Assembly (NCBI GenBank): GCA_004556655.1
Contig: SFGF01000056.1
Coordinates: 1-61,265, forward strand
DNA: 61,265 nucleotides
Source: Lachnospiraceae bacterium
GTDB taxonomy: Bacteria; Bacillota; Clostridia; Lachnospirales; Lachnospiraceae
Direction of reading: 5' to 3'
The notes beneath the pieces are model-generated. The model was not told the origin of the DNA and ran no database searches. It was given only the letters and a program-made list of their open reading frames with translations. Shown here piece by piece: positions 27,233 through 36,819 of the stretch (within the stretch, counting starts at the first letter, position 1; each line of letters opens with the position of its first letter). Both the position numbers and the translations under genes were made by a program.

Positions 27233-28105
27233 TCAGATGTTACTTTGATATATTCTGTCTGAATACACCATCCGGCAACATCCTTCTATAGACTGTCCGG
27301 GACTTCTATTCTGTCTGCACAGCATTACATTTCCCGTTTTATATAAGACTCTTCCATTTTTACATATGATTTTCTGCTCATAATGACGACATTCTGCACC
27401 ACATGATGTATGAAGCAAGAATCGTTCATTTGGGTTATGACTGCCATTGGCATATTCACAATAGGTTGAGCAGGATAAATAAATATCAGGATAATGTACG
27501 TGATAATGCATACCATCATCTTTCAGCTTTAGTATTCCATCCGGAAAAGTATCAACTTCTGCTCCGTTGATATGATACTTTTCTTTCAAAATTTCCCTGA
27601 TACCATGAAAGCTATTTTCCGGCTGCAAAACATCGAAGTTGTCCCTGATTTCCGGAATATCTAAAATGTTTTGTCTTGCTTCCCGAATCGACTTATCAAA
27701 CATTCTTCCCAGAACAAACCCCCCGTCCACACCTGCTTCATCCAGCAACAGAAACGTCCCCGGATCATTTACGATCCATTCATCGATCCTGTCCAGCTGC
27801 ACAAGCTGTCTGATCCATTCTTGGAATAGAGGGATTCTCTTCTGGTGCATCATCGGAAAAACAAAAGATACTTTATATCCTTCTTTTACAGCCAGTTCAA
27901 TTTTTTGTTTGACATGATCAATCCTACAAAAACTCATCATGTTCTCACAGAATTCAAATCCCAGATAAATCCTGCTGTATACTTTATCTTTTTCCAGATT
28001 GGAATCTATTTCCAGCGTCTTCAATCTGTTTTTAAACGATTCCATCGAATCTAACGTACCATTTCTCTCACACGCATTATACGCATACTCAGTTATCCAT
28101 AACAT
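27233..28105 (-). CDS. U32-like (UbiV-like) Fe-S protein
   Basis: A 290-residue protein with a U32-like barrel layout (RIYLGFEFCENM, KVSFVFPMM, EWIVNDPGTFLLL, GGFVLGRMFDKS). Its four clustered cysteines, in CSTYC and SCGAEC near residues 235-265, resemble the 4Fe-4S site of UbiV. It is first in its operon, 25 bases before the larger U32 gene, mirroring the UbiU-UbiV heterodimer that hydroxylates aromatic rings without oxygen. The start at 28105 has AAGGA eight bases upstream. Assignment to U32 is by pattern, not search. Confidence 0.62.
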   Translation of the reverse strand: MLWITEYAYNACERNGTLDSMESFKNRLKTLEIDSNLEKDKVYSRIYLGFEFCENMMSFCRIDHVKQKIELAVKEGYKVSFVFPMMHQKRIPLFQEWIRQLVQLDRIDEWIVNDPGTFLLLDEAGVDGGFVLGRMFDKSIREARQNILDIPEIRDNFDVLQPENSFHGIREILKEKYHINGAEVDTFPDGILKLKDDGMHYHVHYPDIYLSCSTYCEYANGSHNPNERFLLHTSCGAECRHYEQKIICKNGRVLYKTGNVMLCRQNRSPGQSIEGCCRMVYSDRIYQSNI

Positions 28106-28170
28106 GATGATAATCCTTATCCGAAAAATTGTTTGAAAATTCATGGTTATAATCATAAAAATCTATCTGA

Positions 28171-28199
28171 AAATTAACATACATATTTTTTATCGTCAA
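28171..28199 (-). promoter_or_regulatory. Promoter of the U32/radical SAM transcript
   Basis: On the minus strand TTGACG (28199-28194), a 17-base spacer and TAATTT (28176-28171) form a plausible promoter, in AT-rich sequence immediately after a terminator and about 65 bases before the UbiV-like gene. Confidence 0.5.
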
Positions 28200-28229
28200 C
28201 CAAGTAAACTTTAACATTTTGACCACGAC

Positions 28230-28287
28230 AAAAAGATACCCACGGACAGATCATACCTTACATATGCCTGTCTGAGGGTATCTTTTT
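28230..28287. terminator. Bidirectional intrinsic terminator
   Basis: AAAAAGATACCC (28230-28241) pairs with GGGTATCTTTTT (28276-28287), with an inner GACAG/CTGTC pairing. It separates the ABC exporter operon from the RiPP cluster. Confidence 0.88.
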
Positions 28288-28351
28288 ATAAGAATTACAA
28301 TAATGCTGCGGTTGAATTCTTCATGATGTGTAAAGAACTTTTAAGGATTTC

Positions 28352-29998
28352 CTATCTCATCTCAACGATCACATCTGCCAGATTCATCGTTGATTTTCTA
28401 TGGGATACCAGCACCACGGTTTTATCCCCACGAGATTCTTTTAGCGATTTCAAAATGATACCTTCATTCAGAGAATCCAGATTGCTGGTAGGCTCGTCCA
28501 GTAAAAGGAAAGGAGCATCATGTAAGAATGCTCTTGCGATTCCGATCCTCTGTTTTTCCCCACCGGACAGGGTATCTCCCAGTTCTCCCACTTTGGTATC
28601 ATACCCGTTTGGCAATGTCATAATAAACTCATGAACAGATGCTTTTTTTGCTGCCTCCACAATTTCTTCCCGTGAAGCACCTGGTTTTCCTACCGCAATA
28701 TTATTTGCAATCGTGTCATGGAACAGATACGTTTCCTGCTTCACATAGGACTCCATATTTCTCAGATCCACGGTATTGACTTCTTTTACATTTTCCCCGG
28801 AAATCATCACCCTGCCATTGTCAACATCCCAAAAACGCATCAGAAGTTTCAACAAAGTAGATTTACCAGATCCACTGGCACCATGAATTCCTATTACTTT
28901 GCCTTTAGGAAATGCAATCGAATAGTCTTTCAAAATCTGCTCTTCTTCATAAGCAAAGTCCACATGCTCTGCCGCTGCATTCTCAAAAGTAATCGAATCT
29001 TTTCCCGTCACTTCTTCGATTCTTGGCTCTTCTTCCAGGAGAGAAAGTACCCGTTCCCCGCTTGCCAGTGTCTGATTCAGATTGTTTGACAGGTTGGAAA
29101 GTGCCACAACCGGCCCGAAAGAGCCCATCATCGCAATTGTAGTAAGCAGCATCGTATCATAACTTACATTTCCGTTTTGATAATTCCAGAGCATAAAAAA
29201 CAGCATACCGAAGGAAAACAGCAGGATGACCAGGTTGGTAAGAGAACTCTGGGCTGCTTCCTGACGATTCAGCTTTTTCTGCAGCCTCCCCAGTTTTTTG
29301 GAACGTTCTGCCATCTGTCTCATCCGCTCTTCCCCTTTTTCATACTGGATTGTTTCATCCAGTCCACGAAGGGAATCCAGAATAAAACTGTTCAATTCTC
29401 CAAAGGAATTACGGAATTTCATACCTTCCGTCGCTCCCTTTTTCCCATTCCATAAGGGAATCACCGCACCAACTGTCAGATACCCAAAAAGTGCGACCAC
29501 ACCTGCAGGAACATAGCAGGATCCGATAAACAAAATCATTACAAATGAAGTTAAAACCGTGATCGCAATCGGAGAAATCGTATGGGCATAAAACACTTCC
29601 AGAAGTTCAATGTCTGAGGTAATGATGGAAATCAGATTACCCTTGTCTCTCCCTTCCAGCTTTGCGGGACAAAGCTTTCTGAGTACAGCAAAGACTTTAT
29701 GACGGATGATAGCAAGCAGCTTAAACGCAATAAAATGATTGCAATATTGCTCTCCGTAGTGGAGAATTCCCCGCAGTACCGCCAAAATGATCAGAGTAAC
29801 TGCCAGCATTCCCGACACACCTAAACCAGACAATCCATGTAAAATCCCGTATCCTGCAAGAATCGTCAAAAAAATCGCACACAGATACCCCAGTACTCCT
29901 AAAGCAACCGCAAGACACATGATGGGAAGAAGCGGCTTTACCAGTCCAATCAGATGACCCATGATTATAATACCTTTTCTTCTGTTTTTCTGTTCCAT
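28352..29998 (-). CDS. ABC exporter half-transporter, CydC-like
   Basis: A 548-residue protein with six membrane segments and a nucleotide-binding domain: GIHGASGSGKSTLL (Walker A), LSGGEKQRIGIARA (signature), FLLLDEPTSNLD (Walker B). It pairs with the next upstream gene; the stop and start codons overlap (TGATG). CydDC-type exporters move cysteine, glutathione or haem-like thiols, but this pair could carry other substrates. ATG 29998 is chosen over the GTG just before it. Confidence 0.82.
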   Translation of the reverse strand: MEQKNRRKGIIIMGHLIGLVKPLLPIMCLAVALGVLGYLCAIFLTILAGYGILHGLSGLGVSGMLAVTLIILAVLRGILHYGEQYCNHFIAFKLLAIIRHKVFAVLRKLCPAKLEGRDKGNLISIITSDIELLEVFYAHTISPIAITVLTSFVMILFIGSCYVPAGVVALFGYLTVGAVIPLWNGKKGATEGMKFRNSFGELNSFILDSLRGLDETIQYEKGEERMRQMAERSKKLGRLQKKLNRQEAAQSSLTNLVILLFSFGMLFFMLWNYQNGNVSYDTMLLTTIAMMGSFGPVVALSNLSNNLNQTLASGERVLSLLEEEPRIEEVTGKDSITFENAAAEHVDFAYEEEQILKDYSIAFPKGKVIGIHGASGSGKSTLLKLLMRFWDVDNGRVMISGENVKEVNTVDLRNMESYVKQETYLFHDTIANNIAVGKPGASREEIVEAAKKASVHEFIMTLPNGYDTKVGELGDTLSGGEKQRIGIARAFLHDAPFLLLDEPTSNLDSLNEGIILKSLKESRGDKTVVLVSHRKSTMNLADVIVEMR

Positions 29999-31746
29999 CA
30001 CTCTGCCACCGCCTTTCTGCCTTCCTGTCCATATGTTTCCAATTCTCTCTGATACAGATATAATTCGGCATAGGCACCGCCTTCTGCCATAAGTTCTTCA
30101 TGCGTTCCCGCCTGCACCACACATCCGTTTTCCAACATATAGATTCTGTCGGATTCCACTACGTTGGCCAATCTGTGAGAGATTAGAAGAATTGTCTTTG
30201 TTTTTGAAAGTTCCCGAATGACCTGCATGATCATTTCTTCACTTTCCATATCAATATTTGAAGTCGCTTCATCGAAAATATAAACCGGGGTATCGTGAAG
30301 AAGTGCTCTAGCCAGGGCAAGTCTCTGGCACTGACCGCCGGAGAAATTACTTCCTTTTTCCATAACGACAGTATCCAACCCCTGCTGCGACTGCAAAAAC
30401 TCCAGAAGATTTACCTTTGCCAGTGCTGCATACATTTCTTCTTCCGAAGCTTCCGATTTTCCCATTCTCAGGTTTTCTTTTACCGTTCCTTTAAACAAAT
30501 AACTGTTATGACTCACAAGAGTTACATGATTCATCAGACTCTTTTCTGAAATATCCCGAAGTTCCTTGCCCTGTATGGTAATACTTCCCGTATATCCTTT
30601 GTTTCTGCCCATCAGCAATCCGGCCACCGTACTTTTCCCACAACCAGATGTTCCTACCAGGGATGTAAAGCTGCCGGCTGCAAATTCCATGGAGATGCTC
30701 TTCAGGATTTCCCGATTCTCTTCATAAGAAAACCGGACCTGATCCATACAGATATCGAATTCTTTTTCTTCCAGCATTTCTCCTTTATCCTCCGGTTCCG
30801 GCAGATCCAGAAGGGCAAAAATCTTGTCACTGGCTGCCATACCGTTCATGGCAATATGGAAAAAAGAACCTAAAAGCCGAAGGGGAATAAAAAATTCCGA
30901 AGCAAGCAAAATGATCATCAACGCACCACAGATTGTAACATTTCCCTTCATAAACTCAGAAAGAGTTACGATCATACCTGCTGCCGCACCACCATAGGCG
31001 ATAATATCCATCACACTGGTGGAATTCAGCTGCATGGTCAGCACTTTCATGGTGATCTTTCTAAATTTCTGAGATTCTTCATCCATTTCTGCTGCTTTTT
31101 CTTCATCTGCCTGATAAATCTTTAGAGTAGTCAATCCCTGTAGATTTTCCAAAAAGGAATCACCCAATTCTGTATAGATCCCCCAATATCTGTTAAGCAG
31201 TTTTTTCGCAAGCTTCTGCACGGCCACGATCGATATGGGAATCAGCGGCACACAGACCAAAAGCACCACACTGGCTTTTTTATTAATTAAAGAGAGGATG
31301 CAAAATAAAGTCAATGGAGCAAGTAAACTATAAAACAGCTGTGACAGATATTTTCCAAAATAGGTTTCCAACTGTTCTACGCCCTCTGCAGCCATCTGCA
31401 CCACCTCAGAAGTGGCGACACTCTCCCGATAAGAGGCTCCCAGTTTCAATAATTTTCCATATATTTTCTCACGTAAAATCCGTTTTACATCCACGCTCGC
31501 CTGATAAGAAGCATAAGAAACCTGCCTGTCACTGAAAAATCGCAGAAAAATGGCAATGAGCACTATCACAGCACCGGATACAACCAGATTTTTTGTTACT
31601 TCCCCATACCATGCCTGTTCCAGGAGCATAGAAATCACATAGATCATTGCCACCTGACAAAGAAAGGAAATCCATTTCCAGACCACCTGAAAAACAATAT
31701 ACTTTTTTGCATGGGATAATAAACGGATCAGTCTTGTTTTTATCAT
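29998..31746 (-). CDS. ABC exporter half-transporter, CydD-like
   Basis: A 582-residue partner with membrane domain (1-310) and ATPase domain: LVGTSGCGKSTVAGLL (Walker A), FSGGQCQRLALARA (signature), VYIFDEATSNID (Walker B) and the H-loop ISHRLANV. It forms a heterodimer with the CydC-like protein. A YbaN-family gene lies 20 bases upstream, an arrangement common in Firmicutes. A terminator separates it from the RiPP genes, so export of the peptide is possible but not implied. Confidence 0.82.
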   Translation of the reverse strand: MIKTRLIRLLSHAKKYIVFQVVWKWISFLCQVAMIYVISMLLEQAWYGEVTKNLVVSGAVIVLIAIFLRFFSDRQVSYASYQASVDVKRILREKIYGKLLKLGASYRESVATSEVVQMAAEGVEQLETYFGKYLSQLFYSLLAPLTLFCILSLINKKASVVLLVCVPLIPISIVAVQKLAKKLLNRYWGIYTELGDSFLENLQGLTTLKIYQADEEKAAEMDEESQKFRKITMKVLTMQLNSTSVMDIIAYGGAAAGMIVTLSEFMKGNVTICGALMIILLASEFFIPLRLLGSFFHIAMNGMAASDKIFALLDLPEPEDKGEMLEEKEFDICMDQVRFSYEENREILKSISMEFAAGSFTSLVGTSGCGKSTVAGLLMGRNKGYTGSITIQGKELRDISEKSLMNHVTLVSHNSYLFKGTVKENLRMGKSEASEEEMYAALAKVNLLEFLQSQQGLDTVVMEKGSNFSGGQCQRLALARALLHDTPVYIFDEATSNIDMESEEMIMQVIRELSKTKTILLISHRLANVVESDRIYMLENGCVVQAGTHEELMAEGGAYAELYLYQRELETYGQEGRKAVAE

Positions 31747-31766
31747 CTCTATCTTCTCCTAATCTA

Positions 31767-32189
31767 TCAGATTCTCTGCATTTCTTCCTGTTTTATGGTT
31801 TTTACCTTCAAGAAGAAATACAGGATGTGGCATACCCAGACGATCAGGATACACACTCTTCCTACCGGTACATTCTTCATACAGAAAAATCCCACAGCCA
31901 TAACAACCGTCACAGTTCCAACGATTCGAAGTTTTGTGTCAACAGTCATTGCACGTTGTTTTACAAAACTGTCCAGATGCTTCTTATACAGATTTGTCCC
32001 TATAAACCAGTCATGCAGTTTTTTAGAACTTTTCGCAAAACAAAACACCGTAGCCATATAAAATGGCACTGTCGGCAAAATCGGCAATACGATACCGACA
32101 GTGCCCAGTCCAAGACACAAAAAACCTACCACAATCCACACAATTCTCAAAGGATTTTTACTCATTTCTTTACTCACTTTCTTACTCAT
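31767..32189 (-). CDS. YbaN/DUF454 family membrane protein
   Basis: A 140-residue protein with the DUF454 pattern GLGTVGIVLPILPTVPFYMA followed by FCFAKSSKKLHDWF, and three or four hydrophobic segments. Function unknown. It is first in an operon with the CydDC-like exporter. The start is uncertain: neither the ATG at 32189 nor the one at residue 9 has a good ribosome binding site. Confidence 0.82.
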   Translation of the reverse strand: MSKKVSKEMSKNPLRIVWIVVGFLCLGLGTVGIVLPILPTVPFYMATVFCFAKSSKKLHDWFIGTNLYKKHLDSFVKQRAMTVDTKLRIVGTVTVVMAVGFFCMKNVPVGRVCILIVWVCHILYFFLKVKTIKQEEMQRI

Positions 32190-32230
32190 GTTTTACGGAT
32201 TACATAATTAGTACAAACTAACTCAAATTC

Positions 32231-32255
32231 AAAAAAAGAAGCCTCAGTTTGAGGC
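32231..32255 (-). terminator. Intrinsic terminator after the two-component operon
   Basis: On the minus strand GCCTCA and TGAGGC form a 6-bp stem with a 3-base loop, followed by TTC and seven Ts. Confidence 0.85.
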
Positions 32256-32350
32256 GTCTAACTCGCATTCATAAAAATATCATATCTTCATTTTCCTGTC
32301 AACGTTTTATTTCAGGAAATTATTTCATTTTCATCCTCCTCGTAATCCTT

Positions 32351-33091
32351 TCACTTTCTTTCCAGAAAATCTCTTCTATACTGGGAAGGTGTAATTCCTT
32401 CTGCCTTTTTAAATACTTTCGTAAACACCCGATAATCTCCGTATCCAGACTGTTCTGCCACGTCTGCGATAGGAAGAGCAGTCGAAAGCAGCAGCTTTTT
32501 TGCCTTTTCCAGACGGATATTCGTAAGATAAGCCAAAAAACCCACACCGATCTCATTTTTAAACAACTGACTGATATACTGTGCATTCAAATGAAATTCT
32601 TCCGCCAGTACAGACAATGTTATTTCCTCACTAAGATGTTCCTGCATATACCGGGTCAGTCCGTTAATCGTACGTTCTTCCTGCTGCATAGGCTCATTTA
32701 CCACTCGATTTTCATATAAAGATATTTTCAGATTGTCGATACAGCTTCCAAACTCCTCATAATTAACAGGTTTCAGAATATAATCAGTGATCTGCAGCCG
32801 CAATGCCTGTTGACAATAGGAAAAATCATCATAACCTGATACAATGACAAAAGCTGTTTTCGGATGCTTGATACGGCACAGCTGGATGACTTTTAAGCCG
32901 CTCATAATCGGAATATTAATATCCATAATGACGATATCCGGCTGAAGCATATCAATTTTTGCCAGTGCTTCCATCCCGTCGGCTGCTTCACCTACCACTT
33001 CACAATCATGTGCTTCCCAGTCAAACAAACGCTTAAAACCTTCCCGAATCATAATCTCATCATCTACCAAAAGTACATGCAGCTTTTTCAT
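32351..33091 (-). CDS. Response regulator with AraC-type DNA-binding domain
   Basis: A 246-residue YesN-type regulator. The receiver domain has D10/D11, phospho-acceptor D57 (IVIMDINIP) and K107. The C-terminal AraC domain carries two helix-turn-helix units (LSVLAEEFHLNAQYISQLFK and IADVAEQSGYGDYRVFTKVF). The start at 33091 has GGAGGAG upstream and overlaps the kinase stop by four bases. Targets are unknown; the adjacent CydDC-like exporter operon is one candidate. Confidence 0.9.
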   Translation of the reverse strand: MKKLHVLLVDDEIMIREGFKRLFDWEAHDCEVVGEAADGMEALAKIDMLQPDIVIMDINIPIMSGLKVIQLCRIKHPKTAFVIVSGYDDFSYCQQALRLQITDYILKPVNYEEFGSCIDNLKISLYENRVVNEPMQQEERTINGLTRYMQEHLSEEITLSVLAEEFHLNAQYISQLFKNEIGVGFLAYLTNIRLEKAKKLLLSTALPIADVAEQSGYGDYRVFTKVFKKAEGITPSQYRRDFLERK

Positions 33092-34392
33092 TTCATCTCC
33101 TCCTTCATTGGCAAAAGCAGATGTGCTGTCACACCGCCTGTGGGATTTTCTGTATAACAAAGACCGAACTCCCGACCACAAAGCATCTTGATACGTTTTT
33201 GCACATTTAAAATACCGATACTGTTCCCTTCCAGCTTTGGAGCCTGTTTTGCATAATTCATAAGCATCTGATCAATCAATTCTTTCTTACCCTCGCCAAA
33301 TCCACTTCCGGTGTCACAAACACAAATTTCCAAATGTTCATCGGCTGTCTTCTGTGCAAAAATACGTACTTCGCCCTGATATCCCTTATTTTTCAATCCA
33401 TGTAAAAGACTGTTTTCCACGATGGGCTGCAGAATGAAATTAGGCACCTGCATACCTCCCAGATCCGGATCAATATCATGTACAAACTGTAATTTGGGAT
33501 ATCGATAGCACATCAGCTCCATATACGCTTCCACCAGCTCCAGTTCGTCATCCAGTGACACCATTGGCTTATCCACTTTCACACTGAGACGAAAAAAATC
33601 CACCAGCTGCATCAGAAGATCTGCTACCTTTTTATCTCCATTCAGTTGTGCCTGAATCCGGATAGTATCCAACGTATTATAAAGGAAATGAGGATTCACC
33701 TGACTTTTTAAGTACAACATGGACATTTTCTGTTCGATCAGCTCTGCCCGGTAAATATCTGGATTTTCCAATGTTAAATAGAAGGCCAATGTCATAAGTG
33801 TTAGTCCCATACCACTGATGAGCCAGGTGGGATTCACTGCCTGCAGCAGAGAGACCCCTACCTCGATCACAAATGCCGCACCGATGGCCAGTTTCTTTTT
33901 TTTATCAATCCGTTTCCAGCTTCGAACCAGAAGCCACACGCACAAAAACAGATAAAATGCCATACTTACATAGCATAAACTGGCATGGATCCCATCAGAA
34001 TAATTTCCTTGAGGTGTTACCGCATAGTGCACCGGAAGCAGCAACACCCCCAGAAGAGCAACCAACAGATACAGTCTCGCTGCTTTATCCAGCTGCCTGG
34101 GCTGACCGGTTTCTTCTTCCACCAATACCGCAATATATTGATAGAACAGGTATACAGCAATTACCATCGTACCTATAAAAAAACGGTGCAAAATATCATT
34201 TAGTAAAACTGGTACCGTATCTAAATGGTTCACCGTATAGATCGTAGCCGCATCAAATAACAAATGTACCATCATAACAATCAGCAGGACCGAGAAAACC
34301 TTGTGCAGCAGAGTGGTCCTCCACTCTGCCGAAAAATAAATATATGCCACAAAGGCTAAAACGAAAAATAACGCTATTTCCATTCGCAACAT
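33088..34392 (-). CDS. LytS/YesM-type sensor histidine kinase
   Basis: A 434-residue membrane kinase with about seven N-terminal hydrophobic segments (to residue 210), then the His_kinase domain with QVNPHFLYNTLDTIR (phospho-acceptor His) and an ATPase domain (PIVENSLLHGLKNKG, DTGSGFG). It has no large extracellular domain, so it probably senses within the membrane. The ATG at 34392 is preferred, with AGAGG eight bases upstream; a GTG at 34401 overlaps that site. Confidence 0.88.
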   Translation of the reverse strand: MLRMEIALFFVLAFVAYIYFSAEWRTTLLHKVFSVLLIVMMVHLLFDAATIYTVNHLDTVPVLLNDILHRFFIGTMVIAVYLFYQYIAVLVEEETGQPRQLDKAARLYLLVALLGVLLLPVHYAVTPQGNYSDGIHASLCYVSMAFYLFLCVWLLVRSWKRIDKKKKLAIGAAFVIEVGVSLLQAVNPTWLISGMGLTLMTLAFYLTLENPDIYRAELIEQKMSMLYLKSQVNPHFLYNTLDTIRIQAQLNGDKKVADLLMQLVDFFRLSVKVDKPMVSLDDELELVEAYMELMCYRYPKLQFVHDIDPDLGGMQVPNFILQPIVENSLLHGLKNKGYQGEVRIFAQKTADEHLEICVCDTGSGFGEGKKELIDQMLMNYAKQAPKLEGNSIGILNVQKRIKMLCGREFGLCYTENPTGGVTAHLLLPMKEEMK

Positions 34393-34464
34393 GTCTTTCA
34401 CCTCTTAACTTTATTATACGGTTTCTTCCTGCTGAATCATAGTCAATAATTCTAGGAAAATGTG

Positions 34465-35316
34465 TCAATTCTTCAGGATGATTGGTATCTGGATTTCAGA
34501 AAGCCAATCTTCTTCCCTCTCCTTATTCCATACACCATCAATATAACTTTCCCTGATGTTGCCGCATATTTCGTATCCGTTTTCTTCGATATATCGCAAA
34601 AGAACAGCATAGGATTTTGAAAAATCGTTGTAGGATCCTTTGTGATAAATACAAGCTGCTTCTATTTCCGGAAATTCCCGGAATTGAACCCATTCCGAAT
34701 CCTCTTTTTTCTCTGTAACCGCTTCACAGGTTTCGATCAGAATATCTTCTTCCTTATATCCCGGTTCCAGATAATGTGTAAAACAGTATTCCGGCAACGC
34801 ACATTCACATCCGAGCCGCTCCATCTCTGCTCCCATTTCCGGCATGAACCGAAACAGATCATCATACGTGTGAATTCTTCTCCTGCTGGCAGCAACTGTA
34901 ACAGCCGGAACTGTTTTGATAAGAACCGGTGTTTCCAGTGTGCTGTCTTCATTCAGCAGATAACCGTCAATTACTGCAATCATACGGGTCAGCTCTGCAA
35001 TTTGTGCCAGAAGATCGTATTTCTTTTTTATGAGAAATTTTCTCTCATTATTGTTATCCTTCAGACGTTTCATTTCCTCCAGAGTAAATCCAGCCTGTTT
35101 AAGAGCAGTGATTCTGTGAATATCTGACATCTGATTCATGGTATAGTAACGATATCCATTTTCACCATCCACATAAGCCGGCATCAGCAGCCCCTGTTCC
35201 TCATAAAACCGAAGCGTCTTTACCGTGATATGATTCATTGCGGCAAACATACCGATCTTATACAGGCGATTCGCTGATTTTCCTGTTTTGCATTCATGCT
35301 TTTCATACATTTTCAT
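34465..35316 (-). CDS. MerR-family regulator with GyrI-like effector domain
   Basis: A 283-residue BmrR-like regulator. The MerR helix-turn-helix occupies about residues 18-85 (YKIGMFAAMNHITVKTLRFYEEQG), followed by a dimerisation helix and a C-terminal GyrI-like ligand domain (about 125-283). It follows the ABC efflux pair on the same transcript (six-base gap to the permease). The promoter of that transcript has the long spacer and dyad that MerR proteins act on, so autoregulation in response to a hydrophobic drug or peptide is likely. Confidence 0.88.
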   Translation of the reverse strand: MKMYEKHECKTGKSANRLYKIGMFAAMNHITVKTLRFYEEQGLLMPAYVDGENGYRYYTMNQMSDIHRITALKQAGFTLEEMKRLKDNNNERKFLIKKKYDLLAQIAELTRMIAVIDGYLLNEDSTLETPVLIKTVPAVTVAASRRRIHTYDDLFRFMPEMGAEMERLGCECALPEYCFTHYLEPGYKEEDILIETCEAVTEKKEDSEWVQFREFPEIEAACIYHKGSYNDFSKSYAVLLRYIEENGYEICGNIRESYIDGVWNKEREEDWLSEIQIPIILKN

Positions 35317-35322
35317 ACACGA

Positions 35323-36063
35323 TCACTCCCATCTGAACATTTTCACAGCCACCAGACTGCACACCAAAGTAATCAAAACTAAAATAATAATTTGTATATC
35401 AACCTCTGCAAGCATTGTCCCCATGCTGGCTGCCTTCATCAGACGGATTCCCACACCCAGAGGCATCAGTCCTGCCACCTTCTGCATCCCCTTTGGGAAA
35501 AGCTCGTAAGGAATCGTTGCCCCTGAAAAGAATAACATAGGAAAATACAGCAACGAAGTCACCATATTCATACTTTTTACCGTTTTACACACACTGGCTG
35601 CCAATAATCCAATAGAGAACATGGCAATCATAGTCAAAAACCATGCCCCGATGAAAGCCAATACATTTCCTTCCATCCGATATCCAAAAATCACACATGC
35701 CGTTATTGTGACACAGATGGCAGAAATAGCAGCCATAATTCCACTACACAGTACATCTACTGCCATTATACGTGCCGGACTGCAGGGACTGCAATATAGA
35801 TGTTTCAATATTTTTTTATCCCTATAATCTACGATCACAATCGGTATACTCATAAAAGCGCTGCAGCAGATTCCAACAGCTGTGATAGATGCAAAAGCAC
35901 TCTGCAGATAAGTCATACCACTTTCTCCGGCAGGTTTCCCTCCTGCTATCAGACAGATCATCAGTAAAGTCACTACAGGCATACAAAGATTAAATATAAA
36001 GACATCTGCATTTCTAAAAAACAGTTTCTGCTCAATCTGATATAACTTTAAAAAACGTTTCAC
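35323..36063 (-). CDS. ABC-2 type multidrug efflux permease
   Basis: A 246-residue ABC-2 permease with six hydrophobic segments and the family phrase GATIPYELFPKGMQKVAGLMPLG near the C-terminus. It overlaps the ATPase gene by four bases. With that ATPase it should form a drug or peptide efflux pump under MerR control. Confidence 0.85.
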   Translation of the reverse strand: MKRFLKLYQIEQKLFFRNADVFIFNLCMPVVTLLMICLIAGGKPAGESGMTYLQSAFASITAVGICCSAFMSIPIVIVDYRDKKILKHLYCSPCSPARIMAVDVLCSGIMAAISAICVTITACVIFGYRMEGNVLAFIGAWFLTMIAMFSIGLLAASVCKTVKSMNMVTSLLYFPMLFFSGATIPYELFPKGMQKVAGLMPLGVGIRLMKAASMGTMLAEVDIQIIILVLITLVCSLVAVKMFRWE

Positions 36064-36785
36064 TCTTCTACCTCCTCATCCATATACCAAAGATATGCAT
36101 CTTCCAGATTGTCATATGGTGATGCATGGATTACTTCCTCCACGGTACCTTCCGTAATTTTCTTTCCGTTTCGAATCAGACAGATGCGGTCGCACAAAGC
36201 CTCTGCTTCTTCCATATAATGTGTGGTCAGAAAAATGGTCATTCCTTTATCTTTCAGGTGCTTTAGTGTACGCCATACCTCTCTCCTGGCCGCTACATCC
36301 AGTCCGGTTGTTAACTCATCCAGAAAAATAAGTTCCGGATTTCCGATCAATGCCAGAACGACCGAAAGTTTCTGTCGTTCTCCACCGGACAGCTTCATCA
36401 CAGGACTTTTTTTCAAAGATGAAAGTCCAAATATTTCAAGTAACTCCTGATAATCTGCTGCTGTTTTATAAAATGCTGCATATTCTTCACAAACTTCACT
36501 GACACGAATCGCAGACTGATAAGACGAGGACTGAAGCTGAACACCAACCTTCTCAAACACCTTTTTTCTGTTCTTTGAAGCATCCATTCCCCAGATAAGA
36601 GCTGTTCCGGTATCCGGATGTTTCATTCCCAGAATCATGTCAATCGTTGTACTTTTCCCGGCTCCGTTGTGTCCTAACAGCCCAAATACTTCTCCTTTTT
36701 TGACAAAAAAGGAAAGATGATCCACAACTTTTCTGTCATGAAAGGATTTGGTAAGATTTTGAACCTTAATACATTCTTCCTGCAT
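36060..36785 (-). CDS. ABC-2 type efflux ATPase
   Basis: A 241-residue ATPase with GLLGHNGAGKSTT (Walker A, 36-47), LSGGERQKLSVVLA (signature), LIFLDELTTGLD (Walker B with the Glu-Leu variant) and THYMEEAEALCDR (H-loop). It is first in the efflux operon, with GGAGG upstream of ATG 36785. Confidence 0.88.
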   Translation of the reverse strand: MQEECIKVQNLTKSFHDRKVVDHLSFFVKKGEVFGLLGHNGAGKSTTIDMILGMKHPDTGTALIWGMDASKNRKKVFEKVGVQLQSSSYQSAIRVSEVCEEYAAFYKTAADYQELLEIFGLSSLKKSPVMKLSGGERQKLSVVLALIGNPELIFLDELTTGLDVAARREVWRTLKHLKDKGMTIFLTTHYMEEAEALCDRICLIRNGKKITEGTVEEVIHASPYDNLEDAYLWYMDEEVEE

Positions 36786-36819
36786 AAAAAAAATCCTCCT
36801 TGATTAATCTTCAAAGAGA

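Noticed and set aside
28352..31746. CydDC-like exporter as the RiPP exporter
   Set aside because: A strong terminator and a separate promoter divide it from the RiPP genes, it is coupled to a YbaN gene, and neither half has a peptidase domain. A role is not excluded but is not supported.
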